Source: an uncultured Campylobacter sp. (GTDB lineage Bacteria > Campylobacterota > Campylobacteria > Campylobacterales > Campylobacteraceae). Taken from it: a stretch of 30,894 nucleotides of DNA. The stretch covers positions 1 through 30,894 of the forward strand of contig NZ_CALKTL010000140.1 of the NCBI RefSeq assembly GCF_937997405.1, read 5' to 3'. The number at the start of each line of letters is the position of its first letter. Within the stretch, counting starts at the first letter, position 1. The notes below the pieces were generated by a model. That model did no database searches. It saw only the letters and a program-made list of their open reading frames with translations, and was not told the DNA's origin. Positions 1 through 6,782 of the stretch are shown here, piece by piece. Made by a program: the position numbers and the translations under genes.

Positions 1-601
1 GTGAAATTTGAGCCCCCGAGTGGTTGGCCTCATGCTCTGCTTGCTCTAGAGCGCTTTTAGCCCCGTCTCTTACGCGCAAAAGCTCCTCGTAGCGGGTCTG
101 CGGCCTTAAATTTATTAAAATTGCGGTAGTGCGAAGATCAGCGCTTACTAAATTTGACGCGTAAAAGGGGCTTGTGGCAAACTCGCGCCTAGCCGCGGTT
201 AAATTTACGTCTGCATCGGTAAGGGTGGGTATGTGTTTAAGCAGCTCGCTCATGCCGCCACCTTTGTTTAGCAAAAGCGGTACGTTCGTGATGTCCGTGA
301 CGCTAGCGACGAAATCCAGCTTGGAAAAAGCTGCGTCCATCTGCGCTATTTTGCGGACAGTTTCGGGCGCTAAAAGATCGCCCGCGGGAGTATAGGCGAC
401 GACTAAGAAATTCGGCGTTTCGTAGCGCTTGGACACTTCGCGCCAAATTTGAAGGTCCTCGTCGTTATCAAGTAGAAGCGTCTGGCTCGAAGCGTCTATC
501 TCTAGCTTTGTGGAGTAATATCCGAAAAACAGCGCCAGCGCCGTAAACAGCGCGAGCGTGATTTTCGGAAACGCGACGATTAGGCGAAAGATTTTTTTCA
601 A
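1..601 (-). CDS. RND/MMPL-superfamily membrane exporter, N-terminal 200 residues (partial at window edge)
   Basis: The reading frame is open from a TTG at 601 down to base 2 and runs off the left edge. The first residues (LKKIFRLIVAFPKI) lead into one hydrophobic helix (about residues 9-26). A long soluble stretch follows, with the look of the first extracytoplasmic loop of RND/MMPL proteins. The TTG start is chosen because AAGAG lies about 7 nt upstream and no ATG is nearby. It lies 23 nt after the mlaC stop, so it is the third gene of one transcript with mlaA and mlaC. C. jejuni has the same three-gene arrangement (VacJ, Ttg2D, RND-like protein). The likely role is lipid or hydrophobic-substrate movement across the envelope; the substrate is not visible from sequence. 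The family call is good; the function is inferred from neighbours. Confidence 0.8.
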   Translation of the reverse strand, partial: MKKIFRLIVAFPKITLALFTALALFFGYYSTKLEIDASSQTLLLDNDEDLQIWREVSKRYETPNFLVVAYTPAGDLLAPETVRKIAQMDAAFSKLDFVASVTDITNVPLLLNKGGGMSELLKHIPTLTDADVNLTAARREFATSPFYASNLVSADLRTTAILINLRPQTRYEELLRVRDGAKSALEQAEHEANHSGAQIS

Positions 602-624
602 ATACCGCTCTTTTGAGTGCGTCG

Positions 625-1209
625 CTATTCGCCGCTATTGATGACGGTGGAATTTAGCCGCTTTATAAGCTCGTCAAAGCCCAAGCTTTGCGTTACGTCG
701 CCAAGCTGCGAGCGGTAGGTCTGGATTAGGCTGACGCCCACGATATCGACGTCGTAGATACGCCAATCGGCGCCGTTAGGATAAAATTTAAAATCTATGT
801 CGTAATTTTTCTGCTCGCCGATGACCTGCGTTTTTAGCACGCGGCGCTTATCGCTCGGGCTTTGTTTGCTTAGCACCTTCATATCCTGATCGGTATAAAG
901 CGAAAGTTTTTCGATAAACGAGCGCTTTAGATGCGCCTCGAAAGCTTTATCAAATTCTGCGATCTGCGCAGGGCTAAGGCTCGCGTAATGCTTCGCAAGG
1001 GAGAGCTTTGCCATCATCTTATAATCAAAATAGCCGTCAAAAAGCGCAAAAATTTTCGCAGGCTTTGCGTCTTTCGGGATGCTGCTTCGCATAATGTTTA
1101 CGGCTTCGGCGACCTTTTGGCTCATCACCGGCTCGATATCCGCATCGTTAATAGCGTGCGCCGAAATCAAAAGCGCTCCGCAAAGCGCTAGAACTTTTAA
1201 AATTTTCAT
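625..1209 (-). CDS. mlaC: MlaC/Ttg2D-family periplasmic phospholipid-binding protein
   Basis: A 194-residue secreted protein. A signal peptide (MKILKVLALCGALLISAHA) is followed by a MlaC-type body (PF05494), including the typical region around FDGYFDYKMMAKLSLAKHY. MlaC shuttles phospholipids between the outer-membrane MlaA complex and the inner membrane. The start is placed at the ATG at 1209 because AAAGGA lies 6 nt upstream of it. The in-frame ATG at 1215 has no spacer to that ribosome site, although it would overlap the mlaA stop as ATGA. The gene lies between mlaA and an RND-type membrane protein. No mlaFEBD genes are visible here, so its inner-membrane partner is either elsewhere or the RND protein (inference). 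Confidence 0.88.
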   Translation of the reverse strand: MKILKVLALCGALLISAHAINDADIEPVMSQKVAEAVNIMRSSIPKDAKPAKIFALFDGYFDYKMMAKLSLAKHYASLSPAQIAEFDKAFEAHLKRSFIEKLSLYTDQDMKVLSKQSPSDKRRVLKTQVIGEQKNYDIDFKFYPNGADWRIYDVDIVGVSLIQTYRSQLGDVTQSLGFDELIKRLNSTVINSGE

Positions 1210-1211
1210 TT

Positions 1212-1931
1212 TCATTCCTTTATTAATTTCTCGCGATTTTGCTCGTAAGCATCGCGTAAAAATGGATACAGATCCACCGCATCTTTGGTCATTTTTTCAT
1301 AAAATTTCGGATCGCGCGAGTAGTCGTTAAATATTCTAAATCCATTGACGGAGTTTCGAACAGTGCCGTCTTTAATATAATTTATCGGGTTTGAAAAATA
1401 ATCTCCTACAAGCCCCGCTGTATCGCGTAGATTGCTTTGTCCTAAGATCGGCCAGACGATGTGCGGACCCGCCGGCACGCCCCAGTATCCTAGTGTCTGC
1501 CCGAAATCCTCGTCGTGGCGCGGAATCCCGTAGTATTTGCCTGCCATATCGTTAAGCCCGCCGAAGCCGACGGTCGAGTTGATCAAAAACCGCTTCGTCT
1601 CGTCCCAAGAATTTTCAAATTTACCCTGCAATAGGTTGTTTACGAGCCTCATCGGATATAAAATATTATAGAAAAAATTTGAAAACGCGCCCTGGATCGG
1701 ATCGGGCATTACGTAATCGTAGCCGCTGGCTACGGGGGTTAATATGTATGAGTAAAATACGTCGTTGAAGCTCGTCATAACGCGGTTATAGCCGCTAAGC
1801 GGATCGAAAACCTCACGTTTGGCAAACTCCTCATCAAAACCATCCGTATCGCTAGGTGCTACGTCTTGCTTTTGCGAGCAACCGCAAAGTGCCAATGCCG
1901 CGGCTAAGAATATAATTTTTATAAATTTCAA
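1212..1931 (-). CDS. mlaA: MlaA/VacJ-family outer-membrane lipoprotein
   Basis: A 239-residue lipoprotein. It has a signal peptide with lipobox L-C-G-C (Cys18), then the MlaA/VacJ body starting with FDPLSGYNRVMTSFND and continuing through NSTVGFGGLNDMA and GQTLGYWGVPAGPHIVWP. MlaA forms a channel in the inner leaflet of the outer membrane and removes mislocalised phospholipids, passing them to MlaC. The start is TTG at 1931, with GAAGGG 7 nt upstream; no ATG is available at the signal-peptide start. It is first in the operon. A sigma-70-like promoter lies about 33 nt upstream at 1964-1992. Length and motifs fit the family well. Confidence 0.92.
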   Translation of the reverse strand: MKFIKIIFLAAALALCGCSQKQDVAPSDTDGFDEEFAKREVFDPLSGYNRVMTSFNDVFYSYILTPVASGYDYVMPDPIQGAFSNFFYNILYPMRLVNNLLQGKFENSWDETKRFLINSTVGFGGLNDMAGKYYGIPRHDEDFGQTLGYWGVPAGPHIVWPILGQSNLRDTAGLVGDYFSNPINYIKDGTVRNSVNGFRIFNDYSRDPKFYEKMTKDAVDLYPFLRDAYEQNREKLIKE

Positions 1932-1963
1932 AATGCGACCCTTCTTTATAAATCAAAGTGGCG

Positions 1964-1992
1964 ATTTTACAAGTTTAAAGAAATTTTGTCAA
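1964..1992 (-). promoter_or_regulatory. Sigma-70 type promoter of the mlaA operon
   Basis: On the - strand TTGACA (1992-1987) is separated by exactly 17 nt from TAAAAT (1969-1964), close to the sigma-70 consensus. It lies 33 nt upstream of the mlaA TTG start. A clear -35 box is uncommon in Campylobacter, where promoters are usually recognised by an extended -10 and upstream T-rich periodicity. Confidence 0.6.
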
Positions 1993-2059
1993 TAAAGGTA
2001 AAATTTCATATAGAATTTCCCTCTTTATAGCGCAAAATAAAGCCTGCGGCTCTTTAAGA

Positions 2060-2079
2060 AATATATCAGAGGATATATT
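2060..2079. promoter_or_regulatory. Candidate ModE operator (inverted repeat) in front of modE
   Basis: AATATATC-AGAG-GATATATT is a perfect 8-bp inverted repeat with a 4-nt centre, 36 bases before the modE start. It abuts and partly overlaps TATAAA (2079-2084), which is the best -10 candidate for modE. ModE operators of other bacteria are TATATA-rich palindromes, and ModE genes can be self-regulated. The match is by character, not an exact consensus match. Confidence 0.45.
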
Positions 2080-2115
2080 ATAAAATCACGCGAAAGTAAA
2101 TAAGAAAGGATGAAA

Positions 2116-2904
2116 ATGGATGCAAAATTTGCTTTGGAATTCCTACTTGGCAAGGAAACATCGCTTCTAGCCAAGCATATTAAGCTACTTAAGGCCGTAG
2201 ATGAGACTAAAAGTATTACAAAGGCCGCAGAGATCGTAGGAGTGTCGTATAAAAACGGCTGGGATGCGCTAAATTTAATCAACAACGCGAGCAAAAAGCC
2301 GCTCATTGTTCGCACTCAAGGTACTAAGAAAAATAGCGGCTCCGAGCTCACTCCATACGCTCACAAGTTGATTCGCGCTTATGATGCTATCAGCCACGCG
2401 GGCGAGACGTTTTTGAGTGAAATTTTAAAGCTTGACGAGATCACCGAAGAGAGCCTTTTAAGCTTAGAGAAGATCGGTATGAAGCTTTCTGCACGCAATC
2501 AGCTAAGCGTTGAGATTACGGATGTTCAAACAGGCGCTGTAAACTCGCAGATCACGGCTAAGCTTGCAGGTGGCGAAATTTTATGCGCGACGGTAACCGT
2601 AGAGAGCGAAAAGAATTTAGGGCTTAAGCCGGGCAAGGATGTGCTGTTTTTATTCAAAGCTCCAAGCGTCATCATTGCCAAAGGAAGCTCGGAGAAGCTA
2701 AAACTTAGCACGACGAATAAAATCAAGGGCACGATTAGCGAGGTCAAAATCGGCGCGGTAAACGCAGAGATCTGTCTAGGCACAAGCTCGCATCAAAACA
2801 TCACCGCGATCATCACGCGAGAATCTGCCACCGCGATGGCTCTAGGAGTAGGAGATGAAGTAACGGCGATCATCGAGCCTAGCGAGATCATTATTGGCGC
2901 GTAA
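2116..2904 (+). CDS. modE: ModE: molybdate-responsive transcriptional regulator
   Basis: 262 residues, the same length as E. coli ModE. The N-terminal winged helix-turn-helix (about residues 15-95) contains TKAAEIVGVSYKNGWDALNLIN and the basic wing. Two tandem Mop/TOBE domains follow, at about residues 120-190 and 195-262, each with the SARNQL- or STTNKI-type start and the GAVN core that binds molybdate or tungstate at the dimer interface. The protein senses oxyanion and represses or activates mod and molybdoenzyme genes. AAAGGA at 2105-2110 sits 5 nt before the ATG at 2116; the ATG at 2110 overlaps that site and is less likely. It directly precedes modA on the same strand and has its own palindrome-overlapped promoter. 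Confidence 0.93.
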   Translation: MDAKFALEFLLGKETSLLAKHIKLLKAVDETKSITKAAEIVGVSYKNGWDALNLINNASKKPLIVRTQGTKKNSGSELTPYAHKLIRAYDAISHAGETFLSEILKLDEITEESLLSLEKIGMKLSARNQLSVEITDVQTGAVNSQITAKLAGGEILCATVTVESEKNLGLKPGKDVLFLFKAPSVIIAKGSSEKLKLSTTNKIKGTISEVKIGAVNAEICLGTSSHQNITAIITRESATAMALGVGDEVTAIIEPSEIIIGA

Positions 2905-2963
2905 TAGGGTGAAATTGGGTGCGCAAAATTTTAAAATTTAAGGCGTAAATTTAAAATTTTAGA

Positions 2964-2969
2964 TACAAT
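2964..2969 (+). promoter_or_regulatory. Possible -10 box of modA
   Basis: TACAAT lies 36 nt upstream of the modA ATG within an A/T-rich block (GATACAATTC). The predicted leader (about 2976-3005) contains a short CGG...CCG hairpin just upstream of the AAAGG ribosome site. There is no clear -35 box. Assigned from position only. Confidence 0.35.
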
Positions 2970-3005
2970 TCAATTCTCGGTGAGAGCCGAAACGAAAGGC
3001 ATAAA

Positions 3006-3773
3006 ATGAAGTTGAAAGCAGTGCTTTTAGGAATTTTAACCGCAGGCGCGCTAAGCGCAGGCGAGGTCAGCGTCGCAGCCGCTGCGAACACGACGTATGC
3101 GTTTGACGAGATCAAGGCGGAATTTGTCAAGCTGCATCCGCAAACTACGCTAAATGTGAGCTTGGGTGCGAGCGGTGCGCTTAGCACGCAGATCAAAAAC
3201 GGCGCTCCGTTTGATGTTTTTATGGCGGCTGATATGAAATTTGCAGACGATATGTATAAAGAGGGCTTTGCGACGGCGCCTGCCAAAACTTACGCCAAAG
3301 GCAAAGTGGCGATGTTTAGCGTGCGCGGTGTAGATCTTAGCAAGGGGCTTGAAGCTTTAAAAGACCCTAGCGTTAAAACGATTTCCATAGCAAATCCAAA
3401 GACCGCTCCTTACGGCACCGCAAGCGTACAGGCTTTCCAAAAAGTGGGAGTTTACGACGAGATCAAAGGCAAAATCGTAGAAGCAAAATCGATCGGCGAG
3501 GCTCTTTCGCAAGCGCTTAAAGCGTCCGACATTGGTTTTATCGCAGCTAGCGCGATGTATGCGCCTAAGATGGCGAAAGACGGCTGCAACGGCAAGCCTT
3601 GCAAAGAGGGCGAAAATTTCGTTTTGGTCGACACCAAGCTCTACGAGCCAATAGCTCAAGGCATGGTTGTGCTAAACCGCGCCAAAGACAATGCAGAAGC
3701 CAAGGCATTTTATGATTTTATCCTAAGCGATAAGGGCAGGGCGATCTTTGCTAAATACGGATACGAGTTTTAA
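3006..3773 (+). CDS. modA: ModA: periplasmic molybdate-binding protein
   Basis: 255 residues. A signal peptide (about residues 1-18, cut after ALSA) is followed by a type II solute-binding fold. Ligand-site segments are visible: the AAAANTTYAF start, SLGASGALSTQIKNGAPFDVFMAAD, and ANPKTAPYGTASVQAFQ. The C-terminal part (GMVVLNRAKDNAEAKAFYDFILSDKGRAIFAKYGYEF) is classical ModA. It delivers molybdate or tungstate to ModBC. An AAAGG ribosome site precedes the start. The TAA stop overlaps the next ATG by one base (TAATG), so modA and the Mop gene are translationally coupled. Confidence 0.93.
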   Translation: MKLKAVLLGILTAGALSAGEVSVAAAANTTYAFDEIKAEFVKLHPQTTLNVSLGASGALSTQIKNGAPFDVFMAADMKFADDMYKEGFATAPAKTYAKGKVAMFSVRGVDLSKGLEALKDPSVKTISIANPKTAPYGTASVQAFQKVGVYDEIKGKIVEAKSIGEALSQALKASDIGFIAASAMYAPKMAKDGCNGKPCKEGENFVLVDTKLYEPIAQGMVVLNRAKDNAEAKAFYDFILSDKGRAIFAKYGYEF

Positions 3774-4165
3774 TGATTAGAGCGAGAATCAACGAAATTT
3801 TACAAAAAGACGGCATCCATTCTGTAGGATTCATCGCGGGCGGCATCAAGCTGCGTGGCGTATTTCTGCAGCTAAGTAGCGAGCTTAAGGTGGGCAGTGA
3901 AGTTTACGTGGGCTTTAAAAGCACTGATGTGCTTTTATCTCGCGAAGCTCTAAGCGGTGTATCTAGCGAAAATGAAATTCACAGCAAGATTACGAGCCTA
4001 AGCTTGGGCGAAATTCTATGTACGCTCAGGTTTGAAGGCAAGATAAGCTTTGATGTGCTCATTAGCGCGCATTGCGCGCAGGAGCTTGCTTTACGCGAGG
4101 GCGACGAGGTTTTCGCATACATTAGCGCCACTGCGATATATATAGAAAAATATGATAACGATTGA
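3773..4165 (+). CDS. Di-Mop (TOBE) molybdate/molybdopterin-binding protein
   Basis: 130 residues made of two Mop-like TOBE repeats (about residues 1-62 and 65-128). The first is diverged (residues 1-60). The second starts ENEIHSKITSLSLGEILCTLRF and ends REGDEVFAYISATAIYIEK, matching the Mop pattern seen in ModE and ModC. There is no DNA-binding or ATPase part. Such stand-alone proteins (molbindins, Mop) store or buffer molybdate in the cytoplasm. C. jejuni also has a molybdenum-pterin-binding gene after modA. It overlaps modA by 1 nt and modC by 14 nt, so it is inside the mod transcript. Confidence 0.8.
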   Translation: MIRARINEILQKDGIHSVGFIAGGIKLRGVFLQLSSELKVGSEVYVGFKSTDVLLSREALSGVSSENEIHSKITSLSLGEILCTLRFEGKISFDVLISAHCAQELALREGDEVFAYISATAIYIEKYDND

Positions 4166-5000
4166 TTGTAAGAAAAAAATCAGTGATGATTTCTCGATTG
4201 ATGCTCGCTTAGAGATTAACAAAGGCTCGTTTGTGTGCCTATATGGGCGCAGCGGCAGCGGTAAGACTACACTGCTGCGCATTTTGGCTGGATTTTTGCG
4301 CGCAGATAGTGGTAGCATAAAAGACGGCGATCGCGTGCTACAAGAAGGCGCCGAATTTTTAAGTGCGGGCAAGCGCAGGATTGGCTTTTTGTTTCAAGAC
4401 TACGCACTTTTTGAGAATATGAGCGTGACGGGCAATCTACTTTTTGCCAGAAACGATCCGCAAAAAGCTGCGATGCTGCTTGAAATTTTAGAGCTTAGTG
4501 GGCTTGCGAAATCCGGCGTCGAGGGTCTTAGTGGCGGACAGAAGCAGCGCGTAGCACTTGCTCGCGCACTGATGCAAGAGCCTGAAATTTTGCTACTTGA
4601 CGAGCCGCTTTCGGCGCTTGATTTTACGATGCGCGAAAAAATCCAAGAGTATTTGCTAAAGATCCACGAGCAGTTTCATCAGACTGTGATTTTAGTAAGC
4701 CACGACATAAGCGAGATTTATAGGCTTTGCAAGCGAGTTTATGAGATGAAGGACGGCAGGATCGTCCGCACCGGTACGCCGGAGGAAATTTTTCTTAAAA
4801 CTAGCGGCTCACAGAAGTTTTCTTTCGCGGGCAAGGTTGTCGATTTGCAAGCACGCGACGGGATTAAAGTAGCCGTCGTAGCGATCGGCAGCCAGCTGTG
4901 CGAAGTGGTGCTAAGCAATGCAGAAGCCGAGGGCTTGCAAGTAGGCGATGAGGTCAAAACAGGCGCCAAAGCCTTTAATATCACTCTGCGTAAAATTTAA
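4152..5000 (+). CDS. modC: ModC: molybdate ABC-transporter ATPase
   Basis: 282 residues. Walker A is GRSGSGKT (32-39), the Q-loop is in GFLFQDYALF, the signature is LSGGQ (126-130), Walker B is LLLDEP (Asp150, Glu151) and the switch is His184 in VSHD. A single Mop/TOBE domain follows (about 222-282) and ends LQVGDEVKTGAKAFNITLRKI. It powers molybdate import with ModB. It is shorter than E. coli ModC, which carries a di-Mop tail. It begins inside the di-Mop gene (14-nt overlap). Its usual partner modB is not adjacent; 1.04 kb without genes follows. Confidence 0.93.
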   Translation: MITIDCKKKISDDFSIDARLEINKGSFVCLYGRSGSGKTTLLRILAGFLRADSGSIKDGDRVLQEGAEFLSAGKRRIGFLFQDYALFENMSVTGNLLFARNDPQKAAMLLEILELSGLAKSGVEGLSGGQKQRVALARALMQEPEILLLDEPLSALDFTMREKIQEYLLKIHEQFHQTVILVSHDISEIYRLCKRVYEMKDGRIVRTGTPEEIFLKTSGSQKFSFAGKVVDLQARDGIKVAVVAIGSQLCEVVLSNAEAEGLQVGDEVKTGAKAFNITLRKI

Positions 5001-6040
5001 ACTTGCAGGCAAGCTTGGGCGCGCCTGGGTGAGAAATTTCAACTAGATTAGAGATTTAAATGTAGACTCTTATGGAATTTTACGTAGAATTTAGATGAGG
5101 AATTTTGCGAAATTTTAGCTAGATTTGCCCGTAAAATACGGGGATGTTTTAAAATTTCATTCGCATCGCGCTTAGATTTTCATGAAACACAAAATTTAAA
5201 CGCAGGCTAGAGTAAAACCGCAACGCTAGACTAGATAGCGTGTGGAAATTAAGCTTTAAATTTTAGATTTTGCGCAGGCAGGCGCCGTTAAATTTCTTCT
5301 TTTTTATTAATTGGCGGCGGTCGGTTTATCTTTAAATTTAGCGGCTTTTAGCTTACTTTTTTGGCAGGAGTTGCGCGAATTCTATCATGCGATCTTGGTA
5401 AAAATTTAATGTAAAGCTTCGCAAAAACTTAAATTTTTAGATTTGGAATTTTGCCTGGATTTTGTGGCTTTGAAATTTGAAAAGTTCTAACGACTCGAAG
5501 CTTGAGCGTTAAACTCGCTTAATGAGCTATGACAGGTTTTCATTAACCCGGTCTTTTAGGTTTATACGAAATTTTAAAATTTCGTTTTGTCGGTCCCAAT
5601 GAAATTCCGCTAGGTCGTTCGGAGGGCGTCGTTTAGCCTATCTTGCGTGAAATTTGCGCTCAGATAAATCCTGCCCGCTCAAGTTTTAAAGCTAAGCTAA
5701 GCTTTTTGAAATTTAGCTCAGCAAAATTCGTGACCTTAAAAATTTGCCAGCTTAGTAGAGTTTAAATGCCTGACGGAATTTGCACGCTTGAAGGAATTTA
5801 TTAGCCAAGCAATTTTATAAAATTCCGCTCGCTTTAGCTTGCGCGAAATTTTTAAAATTTCATTTTGCTAAAGCTCTTGCGCAGCTAGGTTTGCGCAGAA
5901 TTTTTCAAAATTTCATTTTGCAAAGCCTTATGACTATGAGGTTTTCACAAATTCTATCTAGCTTTGCCTCTAAATTTTAAAGTAGGGCTAGGCTTTTAAA
6001 ATTTTATAGTTTGGGCCCAGCGGCTCGGCTCGGAGGATAA
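5001..6040. other. Non-coding island between modC and modB, rich in AAATTT-type hexamers
   Basis: No convincing frame is seen on either strand. The DNA is dominated by AAATTT, GAATTT and AAATTC hexamers; seven occur in 4991-5158 alone. It contains the perfect palindrome CGAAATTTTAAAATTTCG at 5567-5584 and an imperfect 52-nt direct repeat (5839-5878 and 5891-5930). It ends in a strong GGAGG ribosome site for modB (6032-6036). No recognisable gene remnant was found. Confidence 0.7.
5839..5930. repeat. Imperfect direct repeat, 52-nt period
   Basis: The two copies start at 5839 and 5891. Both run TTGCGC, an A/T block, AAAATTTCATTTTGC, then AAAGC. They differ by a few substitutions and small indels. 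This is one local duplication within the non-coding island before modB. Confidence 0.55.
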
Positions 6041-6731
6041 ATGTTTGAAATTCTAAAAGGGCTTGATTACACGCCGTTTCTCGTTTCATTAAAGCTTGCG
6101 AGCTTAACGACATTTGCGTTGTTTATCATCTGCGTGCCGCTCGCGTTTTTTTATGGCGAGAAAAAATTTCCGCGGCAAAAGCGTGATAGAATCGATCATT
6201 TCGCTTCCGCTGGTGCTGCCGCCTTCGGTGCTGGGGTTTTACCTGCTCGTTTTTTTATCGCCGTATTCGGCGCTGGGGGAGTTTTTCGACAAACACTTCG
6301 GGCTTAGACTCGTATTTAATTTCAGCGGGCTTGTGATCGCGAGCTGTATCTACTCGCTGCCGTTTATGTTTTCGCCGCTAGTTTCGAGCTTTCGCTCGCT
6401 TCCGCGCTCGCTTTTTTGGGCGTGCGATTCGCTCGGCAAGAGCTATTTCTCCAAGCTTTTTCGCGTTGCATTGCCCGCGATTCGGCATTCCCTGCTTAGC
6501 GCCTTGGTGATCTGCTTTGCGCACACGATGGGCGAGTTTGGCGTCGTGCTAATGATCGGCGGCAGCGTAAGCGAGCAGACCAAGGTCGCCTCCATTGCGA
6601 TCTACGAAGCGACCGAGACGCTGGATTTTGCGCAGGCTCACGCGTATTCGGCGCTGATGCTACTCTTTAGCTTTGCGGTGCTTTTGATCATGCATTTTTT
6701 GGGCGCGCGCGGAGCGAAAATCAAAGCTTAA
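6041..6731 (+). pseudogene. modB: modB: molybdate ABC-transporter permease, interrupted by a frameshift
   Basis: The N-terminus is read from ATG 6041 (after GGAGG at 6032-6036): MFEILKGLDYTPFLVSLKLA and a first membrane helix to PLAFF. The remainder is read one base later, from the MARKNFRGKSVIES region through SLPLVLPPSVLGFYLL. It includes the permease EAA-type loop region (ACDSLGKSYFSKLFRVALPAIRHS) and GEFGVVLMIGGS. Dropping one T from the T7 run (6146-6152) or one A from the A6 run (6161-6166) rejoins the frames to give about 229 residues, a normal ModB length. Read as written, translation from 6041 ends at 6307 after 88 residues. It could be a real null mutation, transcriptional slippage on the run, or a sequencing error. 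Confidence 0.88.
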
Positions 6732-6782
6732 ATAGGCTTTAAAACGAAATTTGCTAAAATCCTGCAAAATTTGGAATTTGGC

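Noticed and set aside
2970..3005. Riboswitch (molybdenum cofactor type) in the modA leader
   Set aside because: The leader is only about 30 nt with one small hairpin, too short for the known Moco element.
6158..6170. Programmed -1 ribosomal frameshift site in modB (AAAAAATTT run)
   Set aside because: Rejoining the frames requires a +1 shift (or one base fewer in the transcript); a -1 slip leads into the third frame.
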